Positions 7,733-16,336 of a stretch of DNA of 56,355 bases are shown here, piece by piece. The notes under the pieces were generated by a model, which did no database searches, was not told the DNA's origin, and worked only from the letters and a program-made list of their open reading frames with translations. Each line of letters opens with the position of its first letter. Within the stretch, counting starts at the first letter, position 1. Origin of the DNA: Synergistales bacterium (GTDB lineage Bacteria > Synergistota > Synergistia > Synergistales > Aminiphilaceae); the NCBI GenBank assembly GCA_021736445.1, contig JAIPGA010000004.1, positions 1 through 56,355 on the forward strand, given 5' to 3'. Position numbers and translations under genes: made by a program.

Positions 7733-8151
7733 GCGGGGGTCTCCCGCTCTTTGGCGCCCCCACCGAGATGCCGGGCCGGTTTGATATCCAGCACCGGTGT
7801 CCCGTCGATGGCGTCCAGCCCGCGCACCCGCAGCAGCCCTTCTTCGACAGCGGTGATCCGGCACCTGGTGACCCCGATGTTGTTGGGACGCATGGGAGCA
7901 CAGGTGGAGAAGACCCCCCGCATCGGCCGATCCCGGTCCCCCCGGGGATGGACCTTGACGGAAAAACCGGAGGAACGGTGGAACCAGAAGAGGATCAGCA
8001 CCTCCTCCTCCGGCGCCAGGCCCTCCAGAGCCTGGGCCAGCTCCGGCGCCACCTCGATGGCGGCTTCCACATCCTGGAATGCATCGGGGTGGGCAGGGAC
8101 GGTCATGGGAGAGGCCACCCTGCCGACGGGGTAGAGAGGGAATCCGTTCAT
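7729..8151 (-). CDS. trmO: TsaA/UPF0066 (TrmO-like) tRNA methyltransferase
   Basis: A 140-aa protein consisting of one TsaA-like beta-barrel domain. The family signature is intact in the middle: GVFSTCAPMRPNNIGVT (about residues 80-96), followed by GLDAIDGTPVLDIKP. Escherichia TrmO adds the N6-methyl group to t6A37 of tRNA-Thr; short single-domain homologues like this are common and less studied. Its ATG overlaps the trmB stop (ATGA), so it is co-translated with another tRNA methyltransferase. Confidence 0.82.
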   Translation of the reverse strand: MNGFPLYPVGRVASPMTVPAHPDAFQDVEAAIEVAPELAQALEGLAPEEEVLILFWFHRSSGFSVKVHPRGDRDRPMRGVFSTCAPMRPNNIGVTRCRITAVEEGLLRVRGLDAIDGTPVLDIKPARHLGGGAKERETPA

Positions 8152-9092
8152 GACGACACCCCTTCCTGCAGCAATCCCGCAATATCGTGGAGCGCCGCCT
8201 TGACGGCGGGGGTGCGGAAGGGCATCGAGGCCGAATCGATCTTCACCAGCACCTCGCCCACCCTGGGCACCACCCGGACATAGAAACGCTGCTCGAACCC
8301 CTCGTCCACGGTCAGCACCTGCACCAGGCGGATCCCTCCGGAACCGGCAAAGGATTCGAGAAGCACCCGCAGACAGCCGGCTTCCCCTCGTTCGATCTGA
8401 TTGATGCCCTCCAGGGCGGCCACATCACCCTGGAAGGGGAACTGGATCTGCAAGGGCATTCCTCCTTTCGCAAGACGGCGCACCGACCAGGGATGCGTCC
8501 GCTCCACCAGCACCCGGAAGAGCGACTTCCCCTGATCACGCCACTTCCGCTCGTACTTTGTCGTGATCCCACGCTGCGGATCCTTCTCGTAGAGGGCACA
8601 GCGCAGGGCGTCGTGCCTGTCGAGCAGGTCCGCCGTCTCATCGGCGTACCACGCCTCGTCGGTGACCAGTTCGAAGACCCCCTTCTGCTGCAGCACCGCC
8701 GCGAGGGTGTCGGGGAATCCCCCGCCGGTCACGCGCCGCGGGGCATGCCGGCTTTTGGGCCAGGGGCAGGGGAAGTGCATGAACAGCCGCCGGACGGACC
8801 CGTCGCCGAAACACTCCCGCAACAGGAAACGCGCATCCCCGTGGAGCAGCGACACATTCCGCACCTCCGCCCTGGCCAGGCGTTTCGCCGCCTTGGCGAC
8901 ACAGGTGAGGGACACCTCTATGCCCACCAGCCTCTCCTCCGGACAGGAGGCTCCGTAGTGCGCCAGAAACTCCCCGTTTCCAAAGCCGATTTCCACCGTG
9001 CAGGGCGGTTGCCCCGCCTCCGCCGCAAAGAGCGGTAACCTCTCCGCCTCCCGGGGGACACGGAGATACTCCTTGAAGGCCAACCGCTGCAT
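8148..9092 (-). CDS. trmB: tRNA (guanine46-N7)-methyltransferase TrmB with C-terminal extension
   Basis: A 314-aa protein; classical TrmB is about 210-240, so residues after about 210 are an extra domain (Aquifex-type TrmB also has one). The SAM motif EIGFGNG is at 34-40, and the signature HFP-x-PWPKSRH is at 106-116. Position 109 is Cys where nearly all TrmB proteins have Asp. A strong GGAGGAGGTGG precedes the ATG. It forms an operon with trmO and is divergent from tRNA-Pro. Confidence 0.88.
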   Translation of the reverse strand: MQRLAFKEYLRVPREAERLPLFAAEAGQPPCTVEIGFGNGEFLAHYGASCPEERLVGIEVSLTCVAKAAKRLARAEVRNVSLLHGDARFLLRECFGDGSVRRLFMHFPCPWPKSRHAPRRVTGGGFPDTLAAVLQQKGVFELVTDEAWYADETADLLDRHDALRCALYEKDPQRGITTKYERKWRDQGKSLFRVLVERTHPWSVRRLAKGGMPLQIQFPFQGDVAALEGINQIERGEAGCLRVLLESFAGSGGIRLVQVLTVDEGFEQRFYVRVVPRVGEVLVKIDSASMPFRTPAVKAALHDIAGLLQEGVSS

Positions 9093-9149
9093 CCGACCAC
9101 CTCCTCCGCAACCCGGCCATTATACAGAAGACTTTCCTCGACATACACC

Positions 9150-9178
9150 TTGACCTGTCGGCGGGAGATGCGTATAAT
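9150..9178 (+). promoter_or_regulatory. Promoter of tRNA-Pro
   Basis: TTGACC, a 17-base spacer, and a perfect TATAAT (9173-9178); the predicted start is near 9185, 14 bases before the mature tRNA. A minus-strand TATAAT (9124-9119) with a poor -35 may drive trmB. Confidence 0.8.
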
Positions 9179-9198
9179 ACATCTTGCACAGGGAAGTC

Positions 9199-9275
9199 GG
9201 GACGTAGCGCAGTCTGGCTAGCGCACTTGTATGGGGTACAAGGGGTCGGAGGTTCGAATCCTCTCGTCCCGACCA
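9199..9275 (+). tRNA. tRNA-Pro (anticodon GGG)
   Basis: 77 nt with encoded CCA. The acceptor stem is CGGGACG/CGTCCCG; C1 as first base is typical of bacterial tRNA-Pro. The anticodon stem is CTTGT/ACAAG with loop ATGGGGT, and the T-loop is TTCGAAT. All arms pair. Confidence 0.97.
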
Positions 9276-9284
9276 GAATGTACC

Positions 9285-9313
9285 GGGGGAACCCACAGGG
9301 GTTCCCCCGTTTT
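9285..9313 (+). terminator. Terminator after tRNA-Pro
   Basis: GGGGGAACC pairs perfectly with GGTTCCCCC around a short loop and is followed by GTTTT. It lies 10 bases after the tRNA and before rsmA. Confidence 0.85.
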
Positions 9314-9342
9314 GCATATCTTCCAGGGAACGGGAGAAGACA

Positions 9343-10185
9343 ATGACCACTCATCGGCGATCCACGGGTTTCGTGCCGGCCAAACGGTACGGGCAGCACT
9401 TTCTGACCGACAGGAATCTGTTGCATCTGCTCATCCGGGAGGCGGACATCGGCACAGCGGACAGCATCCTGGAGATCGGGCCGGGCAAGGGGACGCTCAC
9501 GAGCGCCCTTCTGCAGAGCCCCTGCATGCGGGTGGAAGCGGTGGAGATCGACGAACGGTTCAGGGAGTTCCTCGAACCACTCCGGGAAGAAGATTCCAGA
9601 CTCCATCTCCACTGGGGCGACGCGGTGCGCTTTCACTACGACACCCTCTCCCCGCCGCCCACCCGCGTGGTCGCCAACCTCCCCTACAATGTCACCACGC
9701 CGCTGCTCTGGGCGATGCTGGAGCAGCTGGACACGGCCCTGCTCAGGCATATCGTCGTGACCGTGCAGAAGGAGGTCGGCGACCGCCTCCTGGGCGCGCC
9801 GGGCACAAAGCAGCGTTCGCCCCTGGGGATCACCCTGGAGGCCATGGGGCGTGTGCGGCTGGTCCGGACCCTCCCCCCGGAGGCCTTCACGCCGCCGCCG
9901 AAGGTGGCCTCCTGCATCCTGGCCATCTCCCTCACCGGAAGGCACGGACTCCCGCGGAACCGGCTGTGGCGCTCCCTCCTCCGCTGCGGTTTCGCACAGC
10001 GGAGGAAGACGCTGGGCAAGAACCTCCGCCTGCTCTCCGGGGAGCTCCCCCTTCCGCCGCGTGGAGCGATCGACCGTGCGGGGCTGGGAGAACGTCTTCG
10101 CGCCGAGGAGCTGACCACCGACCAGTGGCTCCGCCTGGCGGCGGAACTGGGCATGAAAGACAGCGAAGGGGAGCGGGGCCTGTAA
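9343..10185 (+). CDS. rsmA: 16S rRNA (adenine1518/1519-N6)-dimethyltransferase
   Basis: A 280-aa protein (KsgA), the normal size. It dimethylates the two adenines of helix 45 in late 30S assembly. Motifs: RYGQHFL near residue 16, SAM motif EIGPGKG near 45-51, and the catalytic NLPYN near 107. The start is preceded by GGGAGAAG. It is a single gene between tRNA-Pro and HU, followed immediately by a GC-rich hairpin that overlaps its stop codon. Confidence 0.96.
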   Translation: MTTHRRSTGFVPAKRYGQHFLTDRNLLHLLIREADIGTADSILEIGPGKGTLTSALLQSPCMRVEAVEIDERFREFLEPLREEDSRLHLHWGDAVRFHYDTLSPPPTRVVANLPYNVTTPLLWAMLEQLDTALLRHIVVTVQKEVGDRLLGAPGTKQRSPLGITLEAMGRVRLVRTLPPEAFTPPPKVASCILAISLTGRHGLPRNRLWRSLLRCGFAQRRKTLGKNLRLLSGELPLPPRGAIDRAGLGERLRAEELTTDQWLRLAAELGMKDSEGERGL

Positions 10186-10195
10186 GGCCCTCTCC
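10168..10195 (+). terminator. GC hairpin overlapping the rsmA stop
   Basis: GGGGAG-C-GGGGCC pairs with GGCCC-TCTCCCC around the stop codon. There is no clear U tract, so it is a weaker terminator candidate that may act in both directions between rsmA and HU. Confidence 0.45.
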
Positions 10196-10256
10196 CCCTC
10201 GCGGGTATCCTGCAATCCGCCCGGCAACCACCGGGCACCAGACAGGGATGATGCAG

Positions 10257-10535
10257 CTACTGGTCTACCGCGTCCTTGAGCGCCTTCCCTGCTCTGAAGG
10301 CAGGGACCTTCTTGGCGGGAATCTTGATCTCCTTGTCCGGATTCTGGGGATTCCTTCCTGTCCGCGGCGCACGCTCTCGCACCTCGAAGGTACCGAACCC
10401 TACAAGCTGGACCTTGTCGCCCTGCGCCAACGCGTCCTGCATAGCCTGAAAGACCGCATCCACGGCCTCCGATGCATTCTTCTTGTTCAGATTGGCCGTT
10501 TTGGCTACCTCGCTCACCAGGTCATTCTTCGTCAC
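10257..10535 (-). CDS. hup: Nucleoid-associated protein HU
   Basis: A 92-aa protein of the HU/IHF family, full length. It shows the DNA-binding arm signature [19 protein letters not shown], and [10 protein letters not shown] at the N-terminus. The GTG start at 10535 is preceded by GGGAGGTG at good spacing; upstream codons in frame do not resemble the family. It bends and compacts DNA as a homodimer. It is single, from its own promoter. Confidence 0.95.
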   Translation of the reverse strand: MTKNDLVSEVAKTANLNKKNASEAVDAVFQAMQDALAQGDKVQLVGFGTFEVRERAPRTGRNPQNPDKEIKIPAKKVPAFRAGKALKDAVDQ

Positions 10536-10597
10536 TTCGCTACACCTCCCTCTTCCCAAACAGAGTCGTATCCCTTCGCGCCACTGCTTTGCGCCCA

Positions 10598-10626
10598 TTA
10601 TTAGCAGCATTTCCCGCTGTGGTCAA
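10598..10626 (-). promoter_or_regulatory. Promoter of hup
   Basis: Minus-strand TTGACC (10626-10621), a 17-base spacer, and TAATAA (10603-10598); the predicted start is near 10591, 55 bases before the GTG. Confidence 0.65.
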
Positions 10627-10660
10627 GGGAATAGCGCCCCCTCCAGGCAGGCGGTCGGGC

Positions 10661-11974
10661 CTACCCGCCGCTTTTCCGCCAGAAGAGCCGGAGGGGCGCC
10701 CCGTCAAACCGGGCCAGCCTCCTGAGCTGGCGTTCCACATGGCGGTGGAAGGCACGGGTCACGATCTCGGGATCGTTCACGAAAAAGACGAACGTGGGCG
10801 GAGCGCCCCGCACCTGCGAGGCGTAGTAGATCCGCAGGAACCGCCCCGCACCGTTGCTGGGCAGACGCTCAAAGGCCATCAGGTCCTGGAGGAGCCTGTT
10901 GAGCGGCCCCGTGGCGATACGGCGTCGCCAGTTTTCCCAGACCTCTGTAATCATCGCCGGGATCGTCTCCATTCCGCGGCCCGTCTTCGCCGACAGAAAG
11001 ACCAGAGGCGCGTGGCTCACAAAGGGGAAGGCCTGCCGGATATACCGGGTCATCCGGTCGCCGACGCCCGGCTCCCGCGGCGCCAGGTCCCACTTGTTCA
11101 CCGCCAGGATGAGCCCTCTCCCCTTCTCCAGAACATGGCCGGCGAGACGCTTCTCCTGCTCCGTACCCGACTCGGCACCGTCCATCAGCAGGATCGCCAC
11201 CCCGCTCCGATCAATGGCCTCGTAGCTCCGCAGGGTGGAGTAGTATTCGATGCGGGACCGTACCCTGCTCCGTTTCCGCAGCCCGGCGGTATCCATGAAG
11301 CGGTAGGAGACCCCGTCCCGTTCCATCATGATGTCCACCGTATCCCTGGTGGTCCCGGGCACCTCGTCCACCAGCACCCTGTCGGAACCGGCAAAGCGGT
11401 TCAGCATGCTCGATTTCCCGACATTGGGCCTTCCCACGATCGCCACAGGGATCACCGTTTCCGCCAGTTCCGGCGCCGGTTCCGGCGGCAGCAGCCTGGT
11501 GACCTTCTCGTAGAGCTCGTCGAGGTTGCGCCCGTGTTCGGCGCTGACCGGCACCACCTCGCGGAACCCGAGCTCGTAGGCCGCCATCGCCAGGTCCTCG
11601 TGGACCACATCGTCGATCTTGTTGGGCACCACCAGCACAGGGTGCATGCTCTCCCGCAGGATCTGTGCGATCTCGTGGTCCAGCGGGGTCGGTCCCTCGC
11701 GACCGTCGATCATGAACAGGATGACGTCGCTCTCTTCGACAGCGGCCCGCACCTGAAGCGTGATATGCTCCTCCAGCCCCTCCTTGCTCCCCGGCAGGAT
11801 TCCGCCGGTGTCGACAATATACCAGCTGTGTCCCTCAATCTCGACCTCCGCATAGATCCGGTCCCGGGTCACACCGGGGAGATCATCGACGATAGAGATC
11901 CGGCGTCCGGCGATCCTGTTGAACAGCGACGACTTCCCCACATTGGGACGGCCGACGATACTGACTACAGCCAT
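10661..11974 (-). CDS. der: Ribosome biogenesis GTPase Der (EngA)
   Basis: A 437-aa protein with two GTPase domains in tandem, each with GRPNVGKSS (first at about 8-16), then DxPGxT, DTGG/DTAG and NKxD motifs, and a C-terminal KH-like domain. It is needed for 50S assembly. The ATG at 11974 is the family start (MAVVSIVGRPNVGKSS), with GGGAG upstream; the frame is open beyond but not conserved. It follows the priA-like gene in the long minus-strand array. Confidence 0.97.
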   Translation of the reverse strand: MAVVSIVGRPNVGKSSLFNRIAGRRISIVDDLPGVTRDRIYAEVEIEGHSWYIVDTGGILPGSKEGLEEHITLQVRAAVEESDVILFMIDGREGPTPLDHEIAQILRESMHPVLVVPNKIDDVVHEDLAMAAYELGFREVVPVSAEHGRNLDELYEKVTRLLPPEPAPELAETVIPVAIVGRPNVGKSSMLNRFAGSDRVLVDEVPGTTRDTVDIMMERDGVSYRFMDTAGLRKRSRVRSRIEYYSTLRSYEAIDRSGVAILLMDGAESGTEQEKRLAGHVLEKGRGLILAVNKWDLAPREPGVGDRMTRYIRQAFPFVSHAPLVFLSAKTGRGMETIPAMITEVWENWRRRIATGPLNRLLQDLMAFERLPSNGAGRFLRIYYASQVRGAPPTFVFFVNDPEIVTRAFHRHVERQLRRLARFDGAPLRLFWRKSGG

Positions 11975-12015
11975 AGGCAACGCTCCCTCCTTATCATAGC
12001 AATGGTACGCGGCGG

Positions 12016-13872
12016 CTACTCCCGCCACAGCCGGACACGGGGAAACCTGGCGGATTCGCGCCGCATCGAGAAAAAGGGCTCCAGAGCCTCCCGCAGACGA
12101 GCCAGACGCGAGGTGTGACACCACAGTTCGTGGTGCGCCGATTCGGGCTCCAGGGGCACCAGGCCCCTCTCCATGAACCGCTCCATACACCCCCTCTTCT
12201 GCTCTGCTGAAACGCAGAACAGCTGCACCAGCGTGCTGTAGGGAGGATGCTCCAGTTCGCGTCGCTCCTCCAGCTCGCGATTCCAGAAGCGTTCCCAGCC
12301 TCCCCCCAGCATCCCCTGCCATTCCCTGCCCGGGCGCCAGGTCTGGAGCACCACCTCCCGGTTCTCAGGACAGATACCGCGCCACAAAGACTCCCAGATC
12401 ATGCTGAAGGCCTTGAACCGGGCATCGTACCAGGGTCGCCGGGCCTCGCCGTCGGCATCGATCCAGCAGACGGCGCCGACGGCGAGCTCGTCGCAGAGCG
12501 CCAGGGCGCGCCGGGTACCGAGGACCAGGCCTCCGTCGGCGAGATCCCCCACGAGACGCCTCCACTCCCGTACCCCGTAGGTCTTCTCGGCATACCAGGT
12601 ATGGAGGGGGAGCCGGTCTCCCAGCAGGGCTTCGGCAAGAGGGGCGAAGGCCTCCAGCCCGGGGCGTTTCCCCTCCAGCACCACGCCTCCGCAGCGGGGA
12701 CAGCGTTCGGGGAACGCCTCCTCCCGCCCGCAGAGAGGACAGCGGAGCCTTCCTCCTGTCCCTCCGGCCACCATGGGGATCCCGCAGCGGCTGCAGTGCA
12801 GCACATAGCTGCAGTCGGCACAGGACACCTCCCCGCTGAAGCCCTTCCGGTCCAGGATCCAGAGCACCGTTTCATTCCGGGAGAGTCGTTCCTGTGTGGT
12901 TCCCAGCACAGGTTCGGTCACCGCCAGGCCGTCCCGGATCCCCGGAGCCAGGAGGTTGTAGGCTTCGCGGAGGTCCACATGACGCAGGCGTTTCCCCGGG
13001 AGCCGTGGATTCGCAGGTTTCCAGCTCTGATAGATCCGTGACGAAGGCATCCGTCCGGCCACCGTCAGCGCGGCGCCTTCGAGACGGGCCCGCAGCGCCG
13101 CCACCGTCCTGGTGTGGAAGTGAGGGTGCTCCTGCCGCACATGCCCTCCGCTGGCCTCCTCATCCACCAGGACCGCGCCGATCCCGGGGAGGGGCGCAAA
13201 GACCGCACTCTGGCCGCCCACCACCGTGCGCACCTCGCCGTTGCGGACACGCCGCCAGGCAGCACGGAGGGCCTTGCCGCCCTTTGTCGAGGGCCACAGG
13301 ATCGCATCCCGCTTCAGCCGCTCCGGAAGGGAGGCGAAGAAGCATTCGGCACTCCTCTGTTCCGGAAAGAGCGCCAGGGCGCTCCCGTCGACCGCCGCAA
13401 GGCGCTCCCGAAGCCGCTGGTGCCGCAGCTGATCCAGCGGTTCGTACAGCAGAAAGGGCTCCTCCGGCGGGGGGTCGCTCTGTGCCGCCCCATTCCGGAG
13501 AGGGGTCCAGTCATCGTCGGCATCGGCCCGGAAGAGAAAGGCAGGGAGCATGGCCCCGAGCGCCATGGGGGCCCCGCAGAGATAGAGCGCCCCCAGCTGT
13601 TCCGCCAGCCGCAGGGCGGAGCGCCCTACAGCGGGCACCCGCTCCAGGGTCCGCTTCACCGGCAGTACGGTGTAGGAGGCGCTCTCATCCTCCGGCGTCG
13701 AGGAGGCCACCACGCCCACCCGCCGGCGGCCTGCCAGGGAGACCGCCACCCGCGTCCCCGGGGCCACCGGACGGGACGATCCATAGGTCAACCCATGCCA
13801 CCATGGCCCCGGAACATAGACGGTAAGATGCAGCAGGCTAGTCACCTCGGGAACGGAGACCGGCGACGGCAT
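12016..13872 (-). CDS. priA: PriA-like replication-restart protein with degenerate helicase motifs
   Basis: A 618-aa protein with the PriA N-terminal DNA-binding domain (VYVPGPWWHGLTY, PGTRVAV), the hallmark QSAVFAPLP (221-229), and all eight zinc-binding cysteines (351, 354, 360, 363, 378, 381, 391, 394). The ATPase motifs are gone. The Walker A site (GxTGSGKT) is replaced by YEPLDQLRH, DEEH is DEEA (237-240), the QM-x2-KG-x2-F motif reads RRALALCDE, and GRAGR reads SLWRG. The ATG at 13872 follows AGGGG and overlaps coaBC by 35 bases. It is probably a structural primosome scaffold, not a helicase. Confidence 0.85.
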   Translation of the reverse strand: MPSPVSVPEVTSLLHLTVYVPGPWWHGLTYGSSRPVAPGTRVAVSLAGRRRVGVVASSTPEDESASYTVLPVKRTLERVPAVGRSALRLAEQLGALYLCGAPMALGAMLPAFLFRADADDDWTPLRNGAAQSDPPPEEPFLLYEPLDQLRHQRLRERLAAVDGSALALFPEQRSAECFFASLPERLKRDAILWPSTKGGKALRAAWRRVRNGEVRTVVGGQSAVFAPLPGIGAVLVDEEASGGHVRQEHPHFHTRTVAALRARLEGAALTVAGRMPSSRIYQSWKPANPRLPGKRLRHVDLREAYNLLAPGIRDGLAVTEPVLGTTQERLSRNETVLWILDRKGFSGEVSCADCSYVLHCSRCGIPMVAGGTGGRLRCPLCGREEAFPERCPRCGGVVLEGKRPGLEAFAPLAEALLGDRLPLHTWYAEKTYGVREWRRLVGDLADGGLVLGTRRALALCDELAVGAVCWIDADGEARRPWYDARFKAFSMIWESLWRGICPENREVVLQTWRPGREWQGMLGGGWERFWNRELEERRELEHPPYSTLVQLFCVSAEQKRGCMERFMERGLVPLEPESAHHELWCHTSRLARLREALEPFFSMRRESARFPRVRLWRE

Positions 13873-15055
13873 CCCATATCCCCTGGGCCACCTCTTCCTT
13901 CGTTCCCTCGAGGATCCCCTGCACACCCCCCGCTCCGATCAGGGTCACCTGGTTCCGCCCGGCCCCGAAGGCGCTGTCGGGACCGGTGATGCGGTTGGCG
14001 GCGATGAGATCGAGATGCTTCGCCGCCAGTTTGGCCGCCGCGTTGCGCTCCAGATCCTCCGATTCGGCGGCAAACCCCACAAGGGTCTGGTGCGCGCCCT
14101 TGTTCCGCCCGATCTCCTCGACGATATCGGGGTTCCGTTCCAGTTCCACCGTCAGGGTGGGCTCTCCGCCCCGCTTGATCTTCGATTCCTTCCGGGAAAC
14201 AGGACGGTAATCGCCGACCGCTGCGGCCTTGACGATGACATCGGCGCCCTGTGCCCGCTCCACAACCCGGTCCCGCATCTCCAGAGCGCTGGTCACCGGA
14301 ACGGACTCGACCATCGCGGGGAGCTCCACGGAAAGGGGTCCGTGCACCACCTCGACATGGGCGCCGCGGTACCAGGCCGTCAGGGCCAGGGCGAGCCCCA
14401 TACGGCCGCTGCTGGGGTTGCCGATGTAGCGCACCGGATCGAGGAACTCCCGGGTCGGGCCCGCCGTGACCAGCACCCTGACCCCCTGCAGATCCTTCCG
14501 GGGCGACAGGGCGCGCCAGATATGGTGCGCCACGGTTTCCACGGCGGGGAACCGCCCCGGCGCGCTGTCCCCGCACGCCAGGGCACCGCTTTCGGGACGG
14601 ACCACGGTATAGCCCAGCTCGGCACAGCGTGCGGCGTTGGCCTGGGTCGCCGGGTGCTCCCACATATGGACGTTCATCGCCGGGAAGAGCACCACCGGGG
14701 CTCTGGTGGCCAGGGCTACGGAGCCCGTCAGCGTCGCCGCTTCGCCGGCAGCCAGCCTGGAGAGCGTCGCCGCGGTACAGGGGGCCACCGCAAGCACCTC
14801 GGCCTCCTCGGCGAGGGTGATATGCGGGATGGTGCGGCCGCTCCCGGGCTCGAGGTAGTCCCGCTGCCTCCAGACATGCTCTCTGGAGAGGGTCCCGAGA
14901 ACCAGGGGGCTCACAAAGGCTTCCGCGGCTTCGGTCATGAGCGGGACGAGACGATTCTGGTCCGGGGCGAGTGCCCGGACCAGCGCTGGTGTCTTGTAGG
15001 CCGCAATGCCGCCGGTGACGGCGAGAAGAATCGTCCGGTTACGATTCCATTCCAT
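13838..15055 (-). CDS. coaBC: Bifunctional phosphopantothenoylcysteine decarboxylase / synthase
   Basis: A 405-aa protein, the normal length. The N-terminal half is the flavin-dependent CoaC decarboxylase (TGGIAAYK near 14-21, and the PAMNVHMW segment). The C-terminal half is the CTP-dependent CoaB synthase (TAGPTREFLDPVRYIGN...SSGRMG, and the KAAAVGDYRP segment). It makes 4'-phosphopantetheine for the CoaD enzyme encoded elsewhere in the window. The ATG lies inside the 3' end of rpoZ (17-base overlap), indicating coupled translation. Confidence 0.96.
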   Translation of the reverse strand: MEWNRNRTILLAVTGGIAAYKTPALVRALAPDQNRLVPLMTEAAEAFVSPLVLGTLSREHVWRQRDYLEPGSGRTIPHITLAEEAEVLAVAPCTAATLSRLAAGEAATLTGSVALATRAPVVLFPAMNVHMWEHPATQANAARCAELGYTVVRPESGALACGDSAPGRFPAVETVAHHIWRALSPRKDLQGVRVLVTAGPTREFLDPVRYIGNPSSGRMGLALALTAWYRGAHVEVVHGPLSVELPAMVESVPVTSALEMRDRVVERAQGADVIVKAAAVGDYRPVSRKESKIKRGGEPTLTVELERNPDIVEEIGRNKGAHQTLVGFAAESEDLERNAAAKLAAKHLDLIAANRITGPDSAFGAGRNQVTLIGAGGVQGILEGTKEEVAQGIWDAVAGLRSRGD

Positions 15056-15476
15056 CGGACTCGTCTCCGTTCCGCTTCTCTTCCGGTTCCCCCTCGAAGA
15101 TCTCTTCGGCCGCCGGAACGTCTCCGGATTCCTCCGTCGGGGCCGCCTCTTCGGTCTGGAATTCCCCGGTCTCCGGCGCCGCCTCCGCGGCCTGAGGTTC
15201 CGCCGTCTCCGGCGTGGGTTCCTCCTCCGCAGGGCTCTCCTCCGGACAGGGTTCCTCCCGTTCGGGGGGGTCCACCGGGCCCATGGACACGTGGAGCTTT
15301 CCCTCTTCCAGATCGTGGAGGGCGTCGGTGATATAGGTCTCCTTCGAACCCTCCAGGATGTGGCTTCCCTTCTGCTCGCTGAGCTGCCTGGATCGCTTCG
15401 CCACAATGATCGTCAATACGTACTTGTTCTCGATATTATGGTCGCCGTAGAGCTGCTCGTAATCGTAGAAAATCAT
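15039..15476 (-). CDS. rpoZ: RNA polymerase omega subunit with long acidic tail
   Basis: A 145-aa protein. Residues 1 to about 70 form the omega fold, with NKYVLTIIVAKRSRQLSE as the conserved core. The remaining 75 residues are very rich in Glu, Pro and Ala, low in complexity and strongly acidic, whereas typical omega is 60-90 aa. It lies between gmk and coaBC, the usual gmk-rpoZ-coaBC order. Omega chaperones beta' and can help bind ppGpp; a role for the tail is unknown. Confidence 0.88.
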   Translation of the reverse strand: MIFYDYEQLYGDHNIENKYVLTIIVAKRSRQLSEQKGSHILEGSKETYITDALHDLEEGKLHVSMGPVDPPEREEPCPEESPAEEEPTPETAEPQAAEAAPETGEFQTEEAAPTEESGDVPAAEEIFEGEPEEKRNGDESDGMES

Positions 15477-16078
15477 TCAGCGTTCCCCCCGGTGTCGGTG
15501 GTTCTCCGTTTTCGATATTCCCGGACAAGATTCTGCAGGCGCTGCGCCGCCCCTTCGACATCGTCGTTGACGATGGTATGGTCGAAGAATCCGGCCTGGC
15601 GGATCTCCGTCTCGGCGTTGGTCAGCCGCACCTTCAGATCGCTTTCGCTCTCCGTTCCCCTCTGCTGCAAGCGCTCCCGGAGATCCTGCTGGGAGGGCGG
15701 AAAGACGAATATCAGGACCGCCTCGGGATAGCGGGATTTGACCGCACAGGCGCCCTGGACGTCGATCTCCAGCACCACGTCGCGTCCCCGCCGGCGCTCC
15801 TCCTCGACATCGCTGGCCAGCGTCCCGTACCGGTTGCCGTGGACCTCCGCCCACTCGAGAAAGGCACCCTCCCGGATCAGCCGGTCGAACTCCCGGTTGT
15901 CCAGAAAGCGGTAGTCCTCGCCGTGCCGTTCGTCCCGTCTGGGCGGTCTGGTGGTACAGGAGATGGAGAAGGCAAGACCGGGGACGGTCTGGAACAGCCG
16001 CCGCCGCAGTGTGCCCTTCCCGGTTCCGCTGGGCCCGGAGATCACGAAGAGGTACCCTCTAGTCAACGGGCTCGGCAT
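15473..16078 (-). CDS. gmk: Guanylate kinase
   Basis: A 201-aa P-loop kinase with GPSGTGKGT near residue 15 and the GMP-binding segment [15 protein letters not shown]-x-FL. It phosphorylates GMP to GDP. The ATG at 16078 overlaps the end of remA by 20 bases and gives the usual length; a longer start at 16102 is less likely. It overlaps rpoZ by 4 bases. Confidence 0.96.
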   Translation of the reverse strand: MPSPLTRGYLFVISGPSGTGKGTLRRRLFQTVPGLAFSISCTTRPPRRDERHGEDYRFLDNREFDRLIREGAFLEWAEVHGNRYGTLASDVEEERRRGRDVVLEIDVQGACAVKSRYPEAVLIFVFPPSQQDLRERLQQRGTESESDLKVRLTNAETEIRQAGFFDHTIVNDDVEGAAQRLQNLVREYRKRRTTDTGGNAE

Positions 16079-16331
16079 CCTCTCGTTCTTCCCGGCCCTC
16101 AAAGCGATGCGCCAGTGTCTCCGGCTGCAGGGCCGAAAGGATAATATGATTGCTGTCGGTCACAATCACTGCCCTGGTTTTCCGTCCGTGGGTGGCATCG
16201 ATCAGGAGCTTGGCGTCTCTGGCCTCCTCCTTGAGCCGCTTCACCGGCGCCGATGAAGGGGTGATGATGCCGACGATGCGCTCGCTTACCACCATATTGC
16301 CGAATCCGATGTGTACCAACCTGTTCGTCAT
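16059..16331 (-). CDS. remA: RemA/DUF370 family DNA-binding protein
   Basis: A 90-aa protein. It has HIGFGNMV near the N-terminus, [11 protein letters not shown], and the [23 protein letters not shown] block that marks the family. In Bacillus RemA forms rings that bind DNA and activates biofilm matrix genes; in other phyla the gene sits in this same yicC-remA-gmk order and its role is unclear. The start at 16331 is preceded by GAGG. Confidence 0.9.
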   Translation of the reverse strand: MTNRLVHIGFGNMVVSERIVGIITPSSAPVKRLKEEARDAKLLIDATHGRKTRAVIVTDSNHIILSALQPETLAHRFEGREEREDAEPVD

Positions 16332-16336
16332 TATCC

